Assembly: GCF_004118935.1 (NCBI RefSeq)
Contig: NZ_CP035375.1
Span: 1,922,001 to 1,986,000 of the forward strand
Length of the DNA: 64,000 nucleotides
Origin: Salinibacterium sp. UTAS2018
Lineage (GTDB): Bacteria > Actinomycetota > Actinomycetes > Actinomycetales > Microbacteriaceae
Direction of reading: 5' to 3'
A program made the translations under genes and the position numbers. Shown piece by piece: positions 33,949 through 42,714 of this stretch (position 1 is its first letter; every line of letters begins with the position of its first letter). The notes under the pieces were generated by a model. The model was not told where the DNA came from. It saw nothing but the letters and a program-made list of their open reading frames with translations, and did not search any database.

Positions 33949-35928
33949 TTAGTCCTTGGCGATAACCGCCTCGGGCCGCAGGTCGAGGCGGCGCAGCAGC
34001 TGCGCGTTCGCCGCGACAACAACGGTCGAGGCTGACATGAGTAGCGCGCCCACCGAGATGGGCAGCACGAAGCCGATAGGCGCAAGCACGCCAGCAGCGA
34101 GGGGCACTGCGAGGAGGTTGTAGCCGGCAGCCCACCACAGGTTTTGGCGCATCTTGCCGTAGCTGCGGCGCGAGAGTTCGATCACGGCAAGCACTGAGCG
34201 CGGGTCGTCGCTCGCGAGCACGACGCCGGCGGAAGCGATTGCTACGTCAGTTCCGGCGCCGATCGCGATTCCGACGTCCGCCTGCGCAAGGGCCGGCGCA
34301 TCGTTCACGCCGTCACCGACCATGGCAACGGTGGCGCCTGCCTTCTGCAGTTCGGCGACTTTGCTTGCTTTGTCTTCGGGATGCACGCCCGAGAACACCC
34401 GGTCGATGCCGAGTTCGGCGGCTACTGACTGAGCAACGGCATCCGCGTCTCCAGTGATCATCACGACCGTGACGCCCTGCGCGTGCAGCGCATCGATTGC
34501 TTGGCGCGAGTCTTCGCGCACTTCATCTGCGAGCCCAATTGCCCCGATCACGTGACCGCCAGAGAGCACGTGCAGAATGATCGCGCCGGCATCCGCCCAC
34601 TCGGTTGTTACGCCGACGGGCTGCTGGTTGTGCTGGCGCAACATGCTCGGCCCTCCAACACTGATCGTCGCGCCATCGACAGTAGCTTCGACGCCAACAC
34701 CGCTCGACGAACTGAAGTTGGAGGCGCCTACTCGTTCGAGTTCGCGCTCCTTCGCGGCGGTCACAATCGCCCTGGCCAGCGGATGCTCACTGTCGTTTTC
34801 CGCTGCCGCTGCGAGTCGAAGAACGTCATCTTCACTCGCATCCCCGACCGCCACAACGTGCGTGACGGCGGGCTCGCCCTTCGTGAGGGTTCCCGTCTTG
34901 TCGAAGAGAACGGTGTCGACCTTGCGCATCGTTTCGAGGGCAAGGCGGTCTTTCACGAGCACTCCGGCACGAGCCGCCCGCTCCGTAGAAATGGAGACGA
35001 CGAGCGGGATGGCGAGGCCGAGAGCATGCGGGCAGGCGATGACGAGCACGGTGATGGTGCGCACGATGGCATCGTCGGGACTGCCGACAAGAGTCCAGAC
35101 CGTAGCGGTAATTGCTGCAGCACCGAGCGCGAACCAGAACAGCCAGCCCGCCGCGGTGTCGGCGATGCGCTGCGCGGGTGACGACGAGCTTTGCGCCGTT
35201 TCGACGAGCTTCGTGATGCCCGCGAGCGCCGTGTCCTCGCCAATCGCGGTGACCTTCACCCGGATCGAGTTATCGGTCGCAACGGTTCCCGCCACGACGC
35301 GGTCGCCCAGGCCCCGCTTAACCGGCTGCGACTCTCCGGTGATCATCGACTCATCCACCTCGGCTGAACCGTCAATCACTTCGCCGTCGGCGGGCACTCG
35401 TCCGCCGGGGCGCACGATGACGACGTCGCCCACCACGAGGTCAGCCGGCGGCACGGTGACGAAGTCGTCGCCCTTAACCTTCTCCGCTTCATCCGGAAGC
35501 AAAGCGGCAAGAGAGTCGAGCGCGCTGGAGGTCTGAGCCAGCGACCGCATCTCGACCCAGTGACCGAGCAGCATCACAACGATGAGTAGCGCGAGCTCCC
35601 ACCAAAAGTCGAGCTCGGCCGCGATGAGGCCGAGAGTGGATGCCCATGATGCAACGAACGCGACGGTGATCGCCAGAGAAATCAGCAGCATCATTCCCGG
35701 CTTACGGGCTTTCAACTCAGAAAAACCGCCCGTGAGGAATGGCTTGCCGCCCCAGAAGTACATGACGGTGCCGAGAACCGGCGAGATCCAGTGAAGGAGC
35801 GCGACATCGGGCAGCGAGTACCCCAGGATCTGCGCAAACATCATGCTGAAGCCGGCAACCGGAATTGCCATCACCAGCATTATCCAGAAAAGCCGGCGGA
35901 ACTGAGCGACATGGTGAGAGTGATCCAT
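33949..35928 (-). CDS. copB: CPH-type copper-translocating P-type ATPase (CopB-like)
   Basis: 659 residues, P1B-type ATPase. No N-terminal CxxC domain, only a short MDHSHH metal-binding stretch. TGES actuator motif, membrane CPH motif (VIACPHALGLA, about 299-301), phosphorylated D343 in DKTGT, and MVGDGVNDAPAL in the hinge. CPH marks the CopB subgroup that exports copper ions. ATG 35928 is preferred: TATAGC ends ten bases upstream, so translation may be nearly leaderless. A CsoR-like palindrome overlaps the promoter, implying induction by copper. Confidence 0.88.
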   Translation of the reverse strand: MDHSHHVAQFRRLFWIMLVMAIPVAGFSMMFAQILGYSLPDVALLHWISPVLGTVMYFWGGKPFLTGGFSELKARKPGMMLLISLAITVAFVASWASTLGLIAAELDFWWELALLIVVMLLGHWVEMRSLAQTSSALDSLAALLPDEAEKVKGDDFVTVPPADLVVGDVVIVRPGGRVPADGEVIDGSAEVDESMITGESQPVKRGLGDRVVAGTVATDNSIRVKVTAIGEDTALAGITKLVETAQSSSSPAQRIADTAAGWLFWFALGAAAITATVWTLVGSPDDAIVRTITVLVIACPHALGLAIPLVVSISTERAARAGVLVKDRLALETMRKVDTVLFDKTGTLTKGEPAVTHVVAVGDASEDDVLRLAAAAENDSEHPLARAIVTAAKERELERVGASNFSSSSGVGVEATVDGATISVGGPSMLRQHNQQPVGVTTEWADAGAIILHVLSGGHVIGAIGLADEVREDSRQAIDALHAQGVTVVMITGDADAVAQSVAAELGIDRVFSGVHPEDKASKVAELQKAGATVAMVGDGVNDAPALAQADVGIAIGAGTDVAIASAGVVLASDDPRSVLAVIELSRRSYGKMRQNLWWAAGYNLLAVPLAAGVLAPIGFVLPISVGALLMSASTVVVAANAQLLRRLDLRPEAVIAKD

Positions 35929-35937
35929 GAACGCCAC

Positions 35938-35964
35938 GCTATACCCCTAGAGGGTATGCCTCAA
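35938..35964 (-). promoter_or_regulatory. Copper-ATPase promoter with CsoR-like operator
   Basis: On the gene strand TTGAGG (35964-35959) and TATAGC (35943-35938) look like -35 and -10 boxes. Between and over them lies ATACCCCTAGAGGGTAT (35941-35957), a palindrome with ATACCC/GGGTAT arms as in CsoR operators. The CsoR gene is not in the window. Confidence 0.6.
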
Positions 35965-35998
35965 CCCAAAGAACTCAACTCCCAGCTAGCGTAGACCC

Positions 35999-36301
35999 GT
36001 GATCACCTTCAGCGCAGAAATCGTGTCCGCCGTCCTCGCCCACATGAATAGCGACCACAACGATGACAATCTGCTCATCGTTCGTGCGTTTGCGGAATCT
36101 GCCGCCATTTCAGCGGCCATGGTGTCGCTCGACGGCACCGAGGGCACGTGGCAGTATTCGGATGTCGACGGCATCGAGCATCACGTGACCGTGCCGTGGA
36201 GCACCGAGATCACCGAGCGCGCCGAGATCCGCCATGAGATCGTGAAACTGTACGACGCCGCGTGTGAAAAGTTGGGTGTCGAGGCTCGACCTCACAGCTA
36301 G
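35999..36301 (+). CDS. DUF2470 domain-containing protein
   Basis: 100 residues covering one DUF2470 domain (VLAHMNSDHNDDNLLIVRAF near the N terminus, then RAEIRHEIVKLYDAACEKLG). This domain occurs in HugZ-type heme-utilisation proteins and chloroplast heme-oxygenase-related proteins. A heme oxygenase lies 2.2 kb downstream, which makes a heme link plausible. GTG start with no clear ribosome site. Divergent from the copper ATPase. Confidence 0.8.
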   Translation: MITFSAEIVSAVLAHMNSDHNDDNLLIVRAFAESAAISAAMVSLDGTEGTWQYSDVDGIEHHVTVPWSTEITERAEIRHEIVKLYDAACEKLGVEARPHS

Positions 36302-36431
36302 CGTTGCTGCGGCATCCGCCACAACGCGTTATGTTTCACCCGGCGCTCCCCTAGCCAAATGCCCCCGGTTAGGAGTACCAATAGAGAGCACGATCGCGCA
36401 CTTACCTAGGGTGCGCAAGGGGGAAGTACTC

Positions 36432-36839
36432 ATGACTCGATCACCTAACCGCATGCTCGGCGCGATTGTGGGCGCATTTTTTGTGCTCTTCGGGCTACTC
36501 GGTTTCACCGTTACGAACGGCGTCGGCTTCTTCGCCACCGAGGGCGGGCTGCTCGCCAATCTCTTTCAACTCAACGTTTTCCACAACGTTATCCACATAG
36601 TGATAGGTGCCGCTCTGGTGCTGGCAGCGCTCTCACATCGGGCCGCATCACGTGCGGTCAACGCCGGCCTCGGCTTCACTTTTCTCGTTCTCGGTTTCGC
36701 GGGGCTGCTTCTCGTCGGCTCGGAGTTCAATATCTTGGCGATCAATCCGGCCGACAATGTTCTGCACTTCGCCGCGGCCGTCGTGCTGCTTGTCGTGGGC
36801 ATCGGAGCCGACAGTCGGGCTACCGGCGTCAGTGTTTAA
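36432..36839 (+). CDS. DUF4383 membrane protein
   Basis: 135 residues with four membrane helices (about 10-30, 45-68, 78-97 and 105-125) and the family pattern FQLNVFHNVIHIVIGAALV followed by NILAINPADNVLHFAAAVVL. DUF4383 proteins are common in actinobacteria; function unknown. GGGGGAA lies about seven bases before ATG 36432. Convergent with the MFS gene. Confidence 0.85.
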   Translation: MTRSPNRMLGAIVGAFFVLFGLLGFTVTNGVGFFATEGGLLANLFQLNVFHNVIHIVIGAALVLAALSHRAASRAVNAGLGFTFLVLGFAGLLLVGSEFNILAINPADNVLHFAAAVVLLVVGIGADSRATGVSV

Positions 36840-36864
36840 CGGGGAAGTACGACCAATCGCCGCG

Positions 36865-38379
36865 TTAGCTGCGCACTGACCTCAACGTCCCCAGAGTGAT
36901 CGCAATCGCCACCGCCATGAGCGCTACGGCCACCCACGAGGTGGTGACGACTCCCGAATCGAAGGCGTGACGCGCCGAAATAAGCAGCTCTTCGGCGGTC
37001 GTTGCGGGCAGAGTCGAGGCGACTTCTACCGCGCCGCCCAACGTTTCGCGGGCCGCTGTTGCATCGCCAGGCGCGACCCCCTGTGGAATCTCGATCGTTG
37101 AACGATACGACGCGGTCAGGATGCTGCCCAACACCGCAGTGCCCAGCACAGCGCCCAGTTCGTACGCGGTTTCGGAGACTCCGGATGCCGCTCCCGCCTT
37201 GTCTGGCGGAACGCTCGAGATGATCAGGTCGTTTGAGAGGGTCTCGGCCGAACCAATACCGGCACCGAGAACACAGAACGCGATGATGTAACTCAGAACC
37301 GTGGCTTCGCTGCCGGTCAACGCGATAAAACCGTACGCGAGCAGCGACAGCGTGAGGCCACCCGCCATCAGATAGCCCGGCCGTACAAAGCGCACTACGG
37401 GCACCACCACTAGCCCAGCCACGATGATCACGAGGATGCCCGGGGTCAGGGCGAGGGCCGCGTCAAAGGGGCTCAGCCCTTCCACAAGCTGGAGGTGCTG
37501 GGTGAGAAAGAAGAGCAAGCCGAGCAGCGAAAAGACGCTCACGAGATTCACGAGCACGGCACCACTGAACGAGGGCACTCGAAACAGTTGCATATCGAGC
37601 ATGGGGTTTGTCTGCCCCAGCAGGCGGCGCACAAAGAAAGTGCCGGACAGCGCGGCGACTACCAAAAGGGCAATGGGCAGCACTCCCACGCCCTCGGTGG
37701 CGAGCTCCTTGATGGCGTAGACGGCCGGCCCGAGCGTGAGAATCGACAAGATGATGCTGCCCCAGTCGAACGGTCCCGGGGCGGGATCCTTCGATTCAGG
37801 GATCAAGATGGGCGCGAAGATCAACAGCGGAAGCAGGAACGGCACGGCGACGAGAAATACCGAGCCCCACCAGAAGTTCTCCAGCAACACTCCCCCGACG
37901 AGCGGCCCGATGGCCGAACCGGCCGAGAACCCGGCGGCCCAAATCGCGATCGCGAGCCGGCGCTGACGGCGATCGACAAACAGCGAGCGAAGCAGCGACA
38001 ACGTCGACGGCATCAGCATCGCGCCAAAGACGCCCAACAGAATGCGAGCGAGAACAAGAGTGGTCGCATCCGGAGCAAACGCCGCAAGCACCGAAACGAT
38101 GCCAAACCCCGAGGCGCCGATGAGCAACAAACGGCGGCGACCGAAGCGATCGCCGAGATTACCCATCCCGACCAACAGCGCGGCTAAGACCAGGGGGTAA
38201 ACGTCAACAATCCACAGCTGGGCAACCGCGCTCGGGCGCAGGTCGCGGGCAATGCTCGGCAGCGCAAAACTGAGCACGGTGTTGTCGATCGACACCAACA
38301 GTGTCGGCAACATCAGTACGCCGAGCGCCAGCCATTGCTTCGTCGTTGCCAGCACTCGGGGCTGTTCAGTTGCACTCAC
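36865..38379 (-). CDS. MFS drug exporter (DHA2, 14-helix)
   Basis: About 504 residues with fourteen predicted helices. Family motifs: SIDNTVLSFALPSIARDL in helix 1 (motif D), GNLGDRFGRRRLL (motif A) and AGSAIGPLVGGVL (motif C), as in QacA/SmvA-type proton-coupled exporters. Expected to export lipophilic or cationic toxicants. GTG 38379 (VSATEQPRVLATTKQWLALG) is the more family-like start; the frame is open to 38460. Divergent from heme oxygenase. Confidence 0.87.
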   Translation of the reverse strand: MSATEQPRVLATTKQWLALGVLMLPTLLVSIDNTVLSFALPSIARDLRPSAVAQLWIVDVYPLVLAALLVGMGNLGDRFGRRRLLLIGASGFGIVSVLAAFAPDATTLVLARILLGVFGAMLMPSTLSLLRSLFVDRRQRRLAIAIWAAGFSAGSAIGPLVGGVLLENFWWGSVFLVAVPFLLPLLIFAPILIPESKDPAPGPFDWGSIILSILTLGPAVYAIKELATEGVGVLPIALLVVAALSGTFFVRRLLGQTNPMLDMQLFRVPSFSGAVLVNLVSVFSLLGLLFFLTQHLQLVEGLSPFDAALALTPGILVIIVAGLVVVPVVRFVRPGYLMAGGLTLSLLAYGFIALTGSEATVLSYIIAFCVLGAGIGSAETLSNDLIISSVPPDKAGAASGVSETAYELGAVLGTAVLGSILTASYRSTIEIPQGVAPGDATAARETLGGAVEVASTLPATTAEELLISARHAFDSGVVTTSWVAVALMAVAIAITLGTLRSVRS

Positions 38380-38487
38380 CTGCTCACGATACAGTCCCGC
38401 CGAAGACCCAACTTTCGGATGATGTTTCGCCCAATTCGCCTTCGCTAGAGTGAGGGTCACCTAACCCCGCTTTCGCTAGGAGACCCC

Positions 38488-39135
38488 GTGGCAGTAATTC
38501 CGTTCTCGCAGGCACTTCGCGAGCGCACCTGGTCGAGCCACGGCGATAGCGAGGGTGCCGACTTCATGAAAGACCTCATGACGGGCAAGGGAACACGCGA
38601 AGACTACGTTGCGCTTGTTGCCCAGCATTACTTCATTTATGAAGCGATTGAAGCGGCAGCCGACCACTTCTCCACCAACCCCGAGGCGGCGCCGTTCATC
38701 ACGTCGCAGCTCACCCGCCTCCCCGCGATCGAAGCAGACCTCGAGTTCTTGATCGGCGCCGACTGGCGCGACAAGATCACTGCGTTACCGACCGCCGCCG
38801 CCTACGCCGCTCGCGTGCGCGAAATCGCCGCCCAAAACTGGGCCGGTGGCTTCATCGCCCACCACTACACCCGCTACCTCGGCGATCTGTCGGGCGGTCA
38901 GGTCATCCGCACCATCATGCAACGCCAGTTCGGTTTCGACACCAACGGCGTCGGTTTCTACCTGTTCGACGAAATTGCCAAGCCCAAAGAGTTCAAAATC
39001 ACGTACCGCGATCAGCTTGATGCTGTCGAGTGGGATGACGCTGAACGCGACCGAGTCATTGACGAAGTGCTCGCCGCGTACAAGTTCAACACCGACCTGT
39101 TCATCGACCTGTCGCGCGCGAAAGCGGCCGCCTAG
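38488..39135 (+). CDS. hmuO: Heme oxygenase (biliverdin-producing)
   Basis: 215 residues, canonical HO-1 fold. Proximal heme ligand H18 in TWSSHGDSEGADFM and the distal helix GDLSGGQVI; HYTRYLGDLSG is a family signature. It opens heme to biliverdin, CO and iron with reductant, giving iron acquisition or heme detoxification. GTG start after AGGAGA. Monocistronic; a DUF2470 gene lies nearby. Confidence 0.93.
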   Translation: MAVIPFSQALRERTWSSHGDSEGADFMKDLMTGKGTREDYVALVAQHYFIYEAIEAAADHFSTNPEAAPFITSQLTRLPAIEADLEFLIGADWRDKITALPTAAAYAARVREIAAQNWAGGFIAHHYTRYLGDLSGGQVIRTIMQRQFGFDTNGVGFYLFDEIAKPKEFKITYRDQLDAVEWDDAERDRVIDEVLAAYKFNTDLFIDLSRAKAAA

Positions 39136-39234
39136 CCTGCCGCGCGGGTCGTGTCGCCGAACCGGCACGGCCCGCCTTGGGCTCTTTATGCGCGGACCAA
39201 TGTGACCCTGCCCGCGGTCGCCTCTGAAGCTGGG

Positions 39235-40251
39235 CTACCCCGCAGCCTCTACCTGCGCCCGCAGCCCATCAAGCGTGCGCAGCACGCTGAGCGATGCATC
39301 GAGCGGATGCTCGGGCGCTTCCGTTCGTCCGGCCGCAACGTGCGCCGCAATCGCCGTCGTTTGAAAAGCGAGCCCCTCGCGGCCCCGCAACCCTGTGCGA
39401 TCCGTGAACTCGGTGCGTTCGTCATCGCGCACAAACGCGAACCCGTTCGGCGCATAGAACGGCGTGCGCACCTCGACTCGAGCGCGCGTGCCGCTGATGC
39501 GGGCCTCCGTGGGGGTGTCGGCGAGCATCGTGGTGTGCAACACCGCCTGGGCACCGGTGGCGTGGTCGAGAATCATGGCCGCCTGCGCATCGACACCGCT
39601 CGCGAGCATCCGCCCCGTTGCCACTGCTGCGCTGGGGGCGCCGAGCACAAACTGCGAAAACCAGACCGGGTAGATGCCGATGTCGCGAAGCGAACCGCCG
39701 CCCATCGCCGGGTCGAAGACGGGCTGACCGGATGGTTCGCCAAAGTTGGCGCCGAAATCTGCCGTGACCATCGCCACGTCTCCGAGCTCGCCGGCTGCTA
39801 ACAGTTGCGCCACGATCGTGGTTTGCGGCAAGAAGCGGGTCCACATGGCTTCCATGGCGAAGACACCAGCGGCGCGGGCGGCATCCACAATCACTTGGGC
39901 GTCAGCGGCATCGATACCGAGAGGCTTCTCGATCAAAACGTGCTTGCCCGCGGCGATCGCAAGCAGCGCCAGAGGCTGGTGAAACACGTTGGGCGCGGCG
40001 ATGTAGACGATGTCGACGTCGGGGTCAGCAACGAGCTGGTCGTAGCTGCCATAACTGCGCTCGATGCCGTGCTTGTGGGCGAACTCGGCGGCGCGATCGG
40101 CCGAGCGAGACGCCACAGCGACTACCCGCTGATCGGTGTTCGCGTGCATCGCCGCGACCCAGTCGGTGGCGATACCACCGGGAGCGAGAACGCCCCAACG
40201 CAGTGTCGGGCCGCCCCGAAGCGGGGTTGCTGTCGATTCAGGCAGGATCAT
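39235..40251 (-). CDS. Gfo/Idh/MocA-family oxidoreductase
   Basis: 338 residues. N-terminal Rossmann domain (LRWGVLAPGGIATDWVAAM, VVAVASRSADRAAEFA), the E-K-P catalytic/cofactor motif HVLIEKPLGIDAADA, and GGGSLRDIGIYPVWFSQFVL in the C-terminal domain. NAD(P)-dependent sugar or polyol dehydrogenases; substrate unknown. Its start overlaps the GNAT gene by four bases (ATGA), so the two form an operon next to the GlcNAc locus. Confidence 0.87.
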   Translation of the reverse strand: MILPESTATPLRGGPTLRWGVLAPGGIATDWVAAMHANTDQRVVAVASRSADRAAEFAHKHGIERSYGSYDQLVADPDVDIVYIAAPNVFHQPLALLAIAAGKHVLIEKPLGIDAADAQVIVDAARAAGVFAMEAMWTRFLPQTTIVAQLLAAGELGDVAMVTADFGANFGEPSGQPVFDPAMGGGSLRDIGIYPVWFSQFVLGAPSAAVATGRMLASGVDAQAAMILDHATGAQAVLHTTMLADTPTEARISGTRARVEVRTPFYAPNGFAFVRDDERTEFTDRTGLRGREGLAFQTTAIAAHVAAGRTEAPEHPLDASLSVLRTLDGLRAQVEAAG

Positions 40252-40841
40252 GACAGTTCCATTCCCAGGTAGATCGAGTCGGTGCCGCGAGCCAGCTCAA
40301 CGAAGCCGAGGTGATGGTAGAACGAGATCGCATTGTGGTTGTCTTCGCCAACATCCAAATGAACGCCGCGCACTCCGCGAGCGCGAAGCGCCGCAAAGAG
40401 TGTCTCCATCATTGCTCGGCCCGCCCCTGTGCCCTGCACGCGCGGCAGTAGATCGATGTGGAGGTGGGCGGGATGGCGTTCGACCGCCGCTGCCGGCGAC
40501 TTCACCGGTGTGTGAAGGTGCGCGATGAGTTCGTCGTCGAGCGAACTGCCCGCAGTTGCCGGATACTGTTCGCGCAATATCGGCCACCATTCCCGCTCTT
40601 GCCACTGTTCGAATTCGCGCGTATCGGCGGCTCCCAGAACGTAGCCGGCGACTCCGAGTTCGTCCGCGATGACGAACGCAAGATCGAGGGCACCGACCAG
40701 ATACGGGCCCACGTAGACGTGGCCCAGGAGGTCAGGATTCTCGACGAGTGCGCTGCCGTCGGCCCCGGCATCCGCAGTCTGAAGACACACACGATAGGTG
40801 CCGGGAAGATCATGGAGCGCCGCGGGCCGAATGTTGCTCAT
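40248..40841 (-). CDS. GNAT acetyltransferase, O-GlcNAcase HAT-like
   Basis: 197 residues. Conserved GNAT acetyl-CoA loop RVQGTGAGRAMM (about 133-144) and the C-terminal NHNAISFYHHLGF. The N-terminal half (YRVCLQTADAGADGSALVENP, LLGHVYVGPYL, AFVIADELGVAGYVLG, EREWWPILREQYP) resembles the bacterial homologues of the acetyltransferase-like C-terminal domain of human O-GlcNAcase. The acetyl-CoA loop is intact, so it may be active. Divergent from the operon encoding GH84, the other half of O-GlcNAcase. Acceptor unknown. Confidence 0.82.
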   Translation of the reverse strand: MSNIRPAALHDLPGTYRVCLQTADAGADGSALVENPDLLGHVYVGPYLVGALDLAFVIADELGVAGYVLGAADTREFEQWQEREWWPILREQYPATAGSSLDDELIAHLHTPVKSPAAAVERHPAHLHIDLLPRVQGTGAGRAMMETLFAALRARGVRGVHLDVGEDNHNAISFYHHLGFVELARGTDSIYLGMELS

Positions 40842-40867
40842 GGATTCACCCTAGCGGTCGCGTCAAC

Positions 40868-41015
40868 TGGTCTACATTGACCACGTCCCAACCCGGCTCC
40901 AGTGGTCTAAGCGGACCCAATAAAGAGCAATATTCGCCTACTCAAAGGGCGCAGCTAGCGGGATGTTTCGAGAATGTTACGACACAATGTACCCCAAATT
41001 GGTCTACTCGGCTCT
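40868..41015. promoter_or_regulatory. DasR/NagR-like operator repeats
   Basis: TGGTCTA occurs three times between the GNAT and GntR genes. The first two form inverted repeats of identical layout, TGGTC-N6-GACCA (40868-40883) and TGGTC-N6-GACCC (40903-40918), 35 bases apart; the third (41000-41015) has only the left arm. They resemble the dre element of Streptomyces DasR (ACTGGTCTAGACCACT) but with a wider centre. Confidence 0.6.
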
Positions 41016-41032
41016 TTACCGCTCCCCTCAAA

Positions 41033-41791
41033 ATGGGCTTCAATGAGAGGGTGACAGTCGTAGAAGAGTCAACCCGGCACACCCTTCGCGCACGCCTGCG
41101 GGAGCTCGTGGCCTCCACAGAGGTCGGCAAGAGCCTCCCGAGCGAGCGCGACTTGAGCGCCCGCTGGGGTGTCGCCCGCATGACCATTCGTCGCGCCGTC
41201 GATGCCCTTGTGGCCGAAGGTTTGGTCGAACGCCGCCACGGCTCCGGCACCTACGTCACCCCTCAGCCGTTCGTTCGATTGCTCGGGCTCACCTCGTTCT
41301 CACAAGACATGCGCGACCGTGGCCTCGAGCCGAGCGCACGCTTGCTCGCCTATCGCGTGGCTCCCGCCGATTCCGCTATCGCCGCCCAACTGCACATCAC
41401 CCCTGGCGACCTTGTAGTTAGTTTCACGCGACTGCGCCTCGGCAGTGGCGAGGCAATGGCCGTCGAGACCGTTTGGATTCCCCAAGCCCTCGTTCCCGGC
41501 ATCAACGGCAGCGATCTCGGCGGCTCGCTCTACGAACTCTTGAGCAACCGATACCGCATCGCTCCCGGTGCTGCGAACGTGTCGATCGAGCCCGTGCTGC
41601 CCGACGAGCGTGTGCGCGAGCTGCTCACCATCAGCGAGAACCAGGCCTGCCTGCGCATTCGGATGGTCGATTCCGACGCACGGGGCAACATCATCATGAT
41701 CGCCAACTGTTTCTACCGCGGCGACAAGTACCAGCTCACCGCGCAGGTCTCCGGCGGAGCGTTCACTTCAGATCAGGCTCGGAAAAGCTAA
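41033..41791 (+). CDS. GntR/HutC-family regulator (DasR/NagR-like)
   Basis: About 252 residues: winged helix (residues 10-75: SLPSERDLSARWGVARMTIR, VERRHGSGTYV) and a UTRA effector domain. The family includes DasR and NagR, which bind GlcNAc-6-P or GlcN-6-P. Start uncertain: ATG 41033 lacks a ribosome site; GTG 41051 follows GAGAGG directly. First gene of a seven-gene GlcNAc operon, with DasR-like boxes in its promoter, so autoregulation is likely. Confidence 0.87.
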   Translation: MGFNERVTVVEESTRHTLRARLRELVASTEVGKSLPSERDLSARWGVARMTIRRAVDALVAEGLVERRHGSGTYVTPQPFVRLLGLTSFSQDMRDRGLEPSARLLAYRVAPADSAIAAQLHITPGDLVVSFTRLRLGSGEAMAVETVWIPQALVPGINGSDLGGSLYELLSNRYRIAPGAANVSIEPVLPDERVRELLTISENQACLRIRMVDSDARGNIIMIANCFYRGDKYQLTAQVSGGAFTSDQARKS

Positions 41792-42714
41792 TGCTTCGCG
41801 TGCTCGCTGTCGATGGCGGCCAGTCTGGCATCCGGCTCAAAAGCAGCGCACAGCCGGGCACCGTTGAAGTGGATGGCGTCAGCCGTCTCGAAGGCGACAC
41901 CATGCGGTCCGTCGCTGGTGCAGTCGCTGTGGCGTGGGGCCATGGCAAATTCGCCCCGGTTGACCGCGTAATCATGGGGCTGACGACTGTTCCGGCGGAT
42001 GCTGCCTCCTTTTCACGCCTAGCCGAATTGGTGGCTACGACCACGGGGGCCAGCGAAGTGTGGATCGCCAATGACACTGCCACCTCCCACGCCGGCGCCC
42101 TGTCTGCCGAGGCGGGCGTCTCGCTCAATACGGGAACGGGCGTCGCGTGCCTCGCCGTGCGCGAGAACGGGGAAACGCACACGGTCGATGGTGATGGCTA
42201 CCTCTTGGGCGACTCTGGCGGCGGATTCTGGCTCGGCAGCCGCGGAATTTCGGCGGTACTTCGTGCCGGTGACGGCCGCGGAGAAAAAACGGCGCTCAGT
42301 GCTCGAGCCGCCGAGCAGTTTGACGGACTCAGCAATCTCGCGGCCCGACTTCATAGTGCCCACCGCCCGGTCAATCGCATTTCTCAATTCGCGCGCTCGG
42401 TTCTCGCCGCGGCAAGCGACGGAGATGCCGTTGCCAACAACATCGTGGAGGAAGCCGCGCGCGAGCTTTTTCTCACCGCACGCGTTGCCGTTGACTGGGT
42501 GGCAGCGGATGCCCCGCTCGCGCTCGGCGGCAAATTGCTCGGCCCCAACACTCTGCTTTTCGCTCGCCTCGTCGAGCACCTCGCCGCTGAAGGTATGTCG
42601 TTCCGTCCCGCCGATGGCTCGGCGCTGGAAGGCGCGCTGTTGATCGGCACGGGCGACACCGACAATCTTTATCGCAGCCTCATCCACGTGTGGAAAGAAG
42701 GAAACCTCGCATGA
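41791..42714 (+). CDS. nagK: N-acetylglucosamine kinase (BadF/BadG family)
   Basis: 307 residues of the ASKHA ATPase superfamily, BadF/BadG/N-acetylglucosamine-kinase type: phosphate-1 loop LAVDGGQSGIRL, ND-T-SHAGAL, phosphate-2 NTGTGVA and LGDSGGGFWLG. It phosphorylates imported or released GlcNAc at O6, making the probable effector of the regulator. ATG overlaps the GntR stop (TAATG). Symbol given by function, medium certainty. Confidence 0.83.
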   Translation: MLRVLAVDGGQSGIRLKSSAQPGTVEVDGVSRLEGDTMRSVAGAVAVAWGHGKFAPVDRVIMGLTTVPADAASFSRLAELVATTTGASEVWIANDTATSHAGALSAEAGVSLNTGTGVACLAVRENGETHTVDGDGYLLGDSGGGFWLGSRGISAVLRAGDGRGEKTALSARAAEQFDGLSNLAARLHSAHRPVNRISQFARSVLAAASDGDAVANNIVEEAARELFLTARVAVDWVAADAPLALGGKLLGPNTLLFARLVEHLAAEGMSFRPADGSALEGALLIGTGDTDNLYRSLIHVWKEGNLA

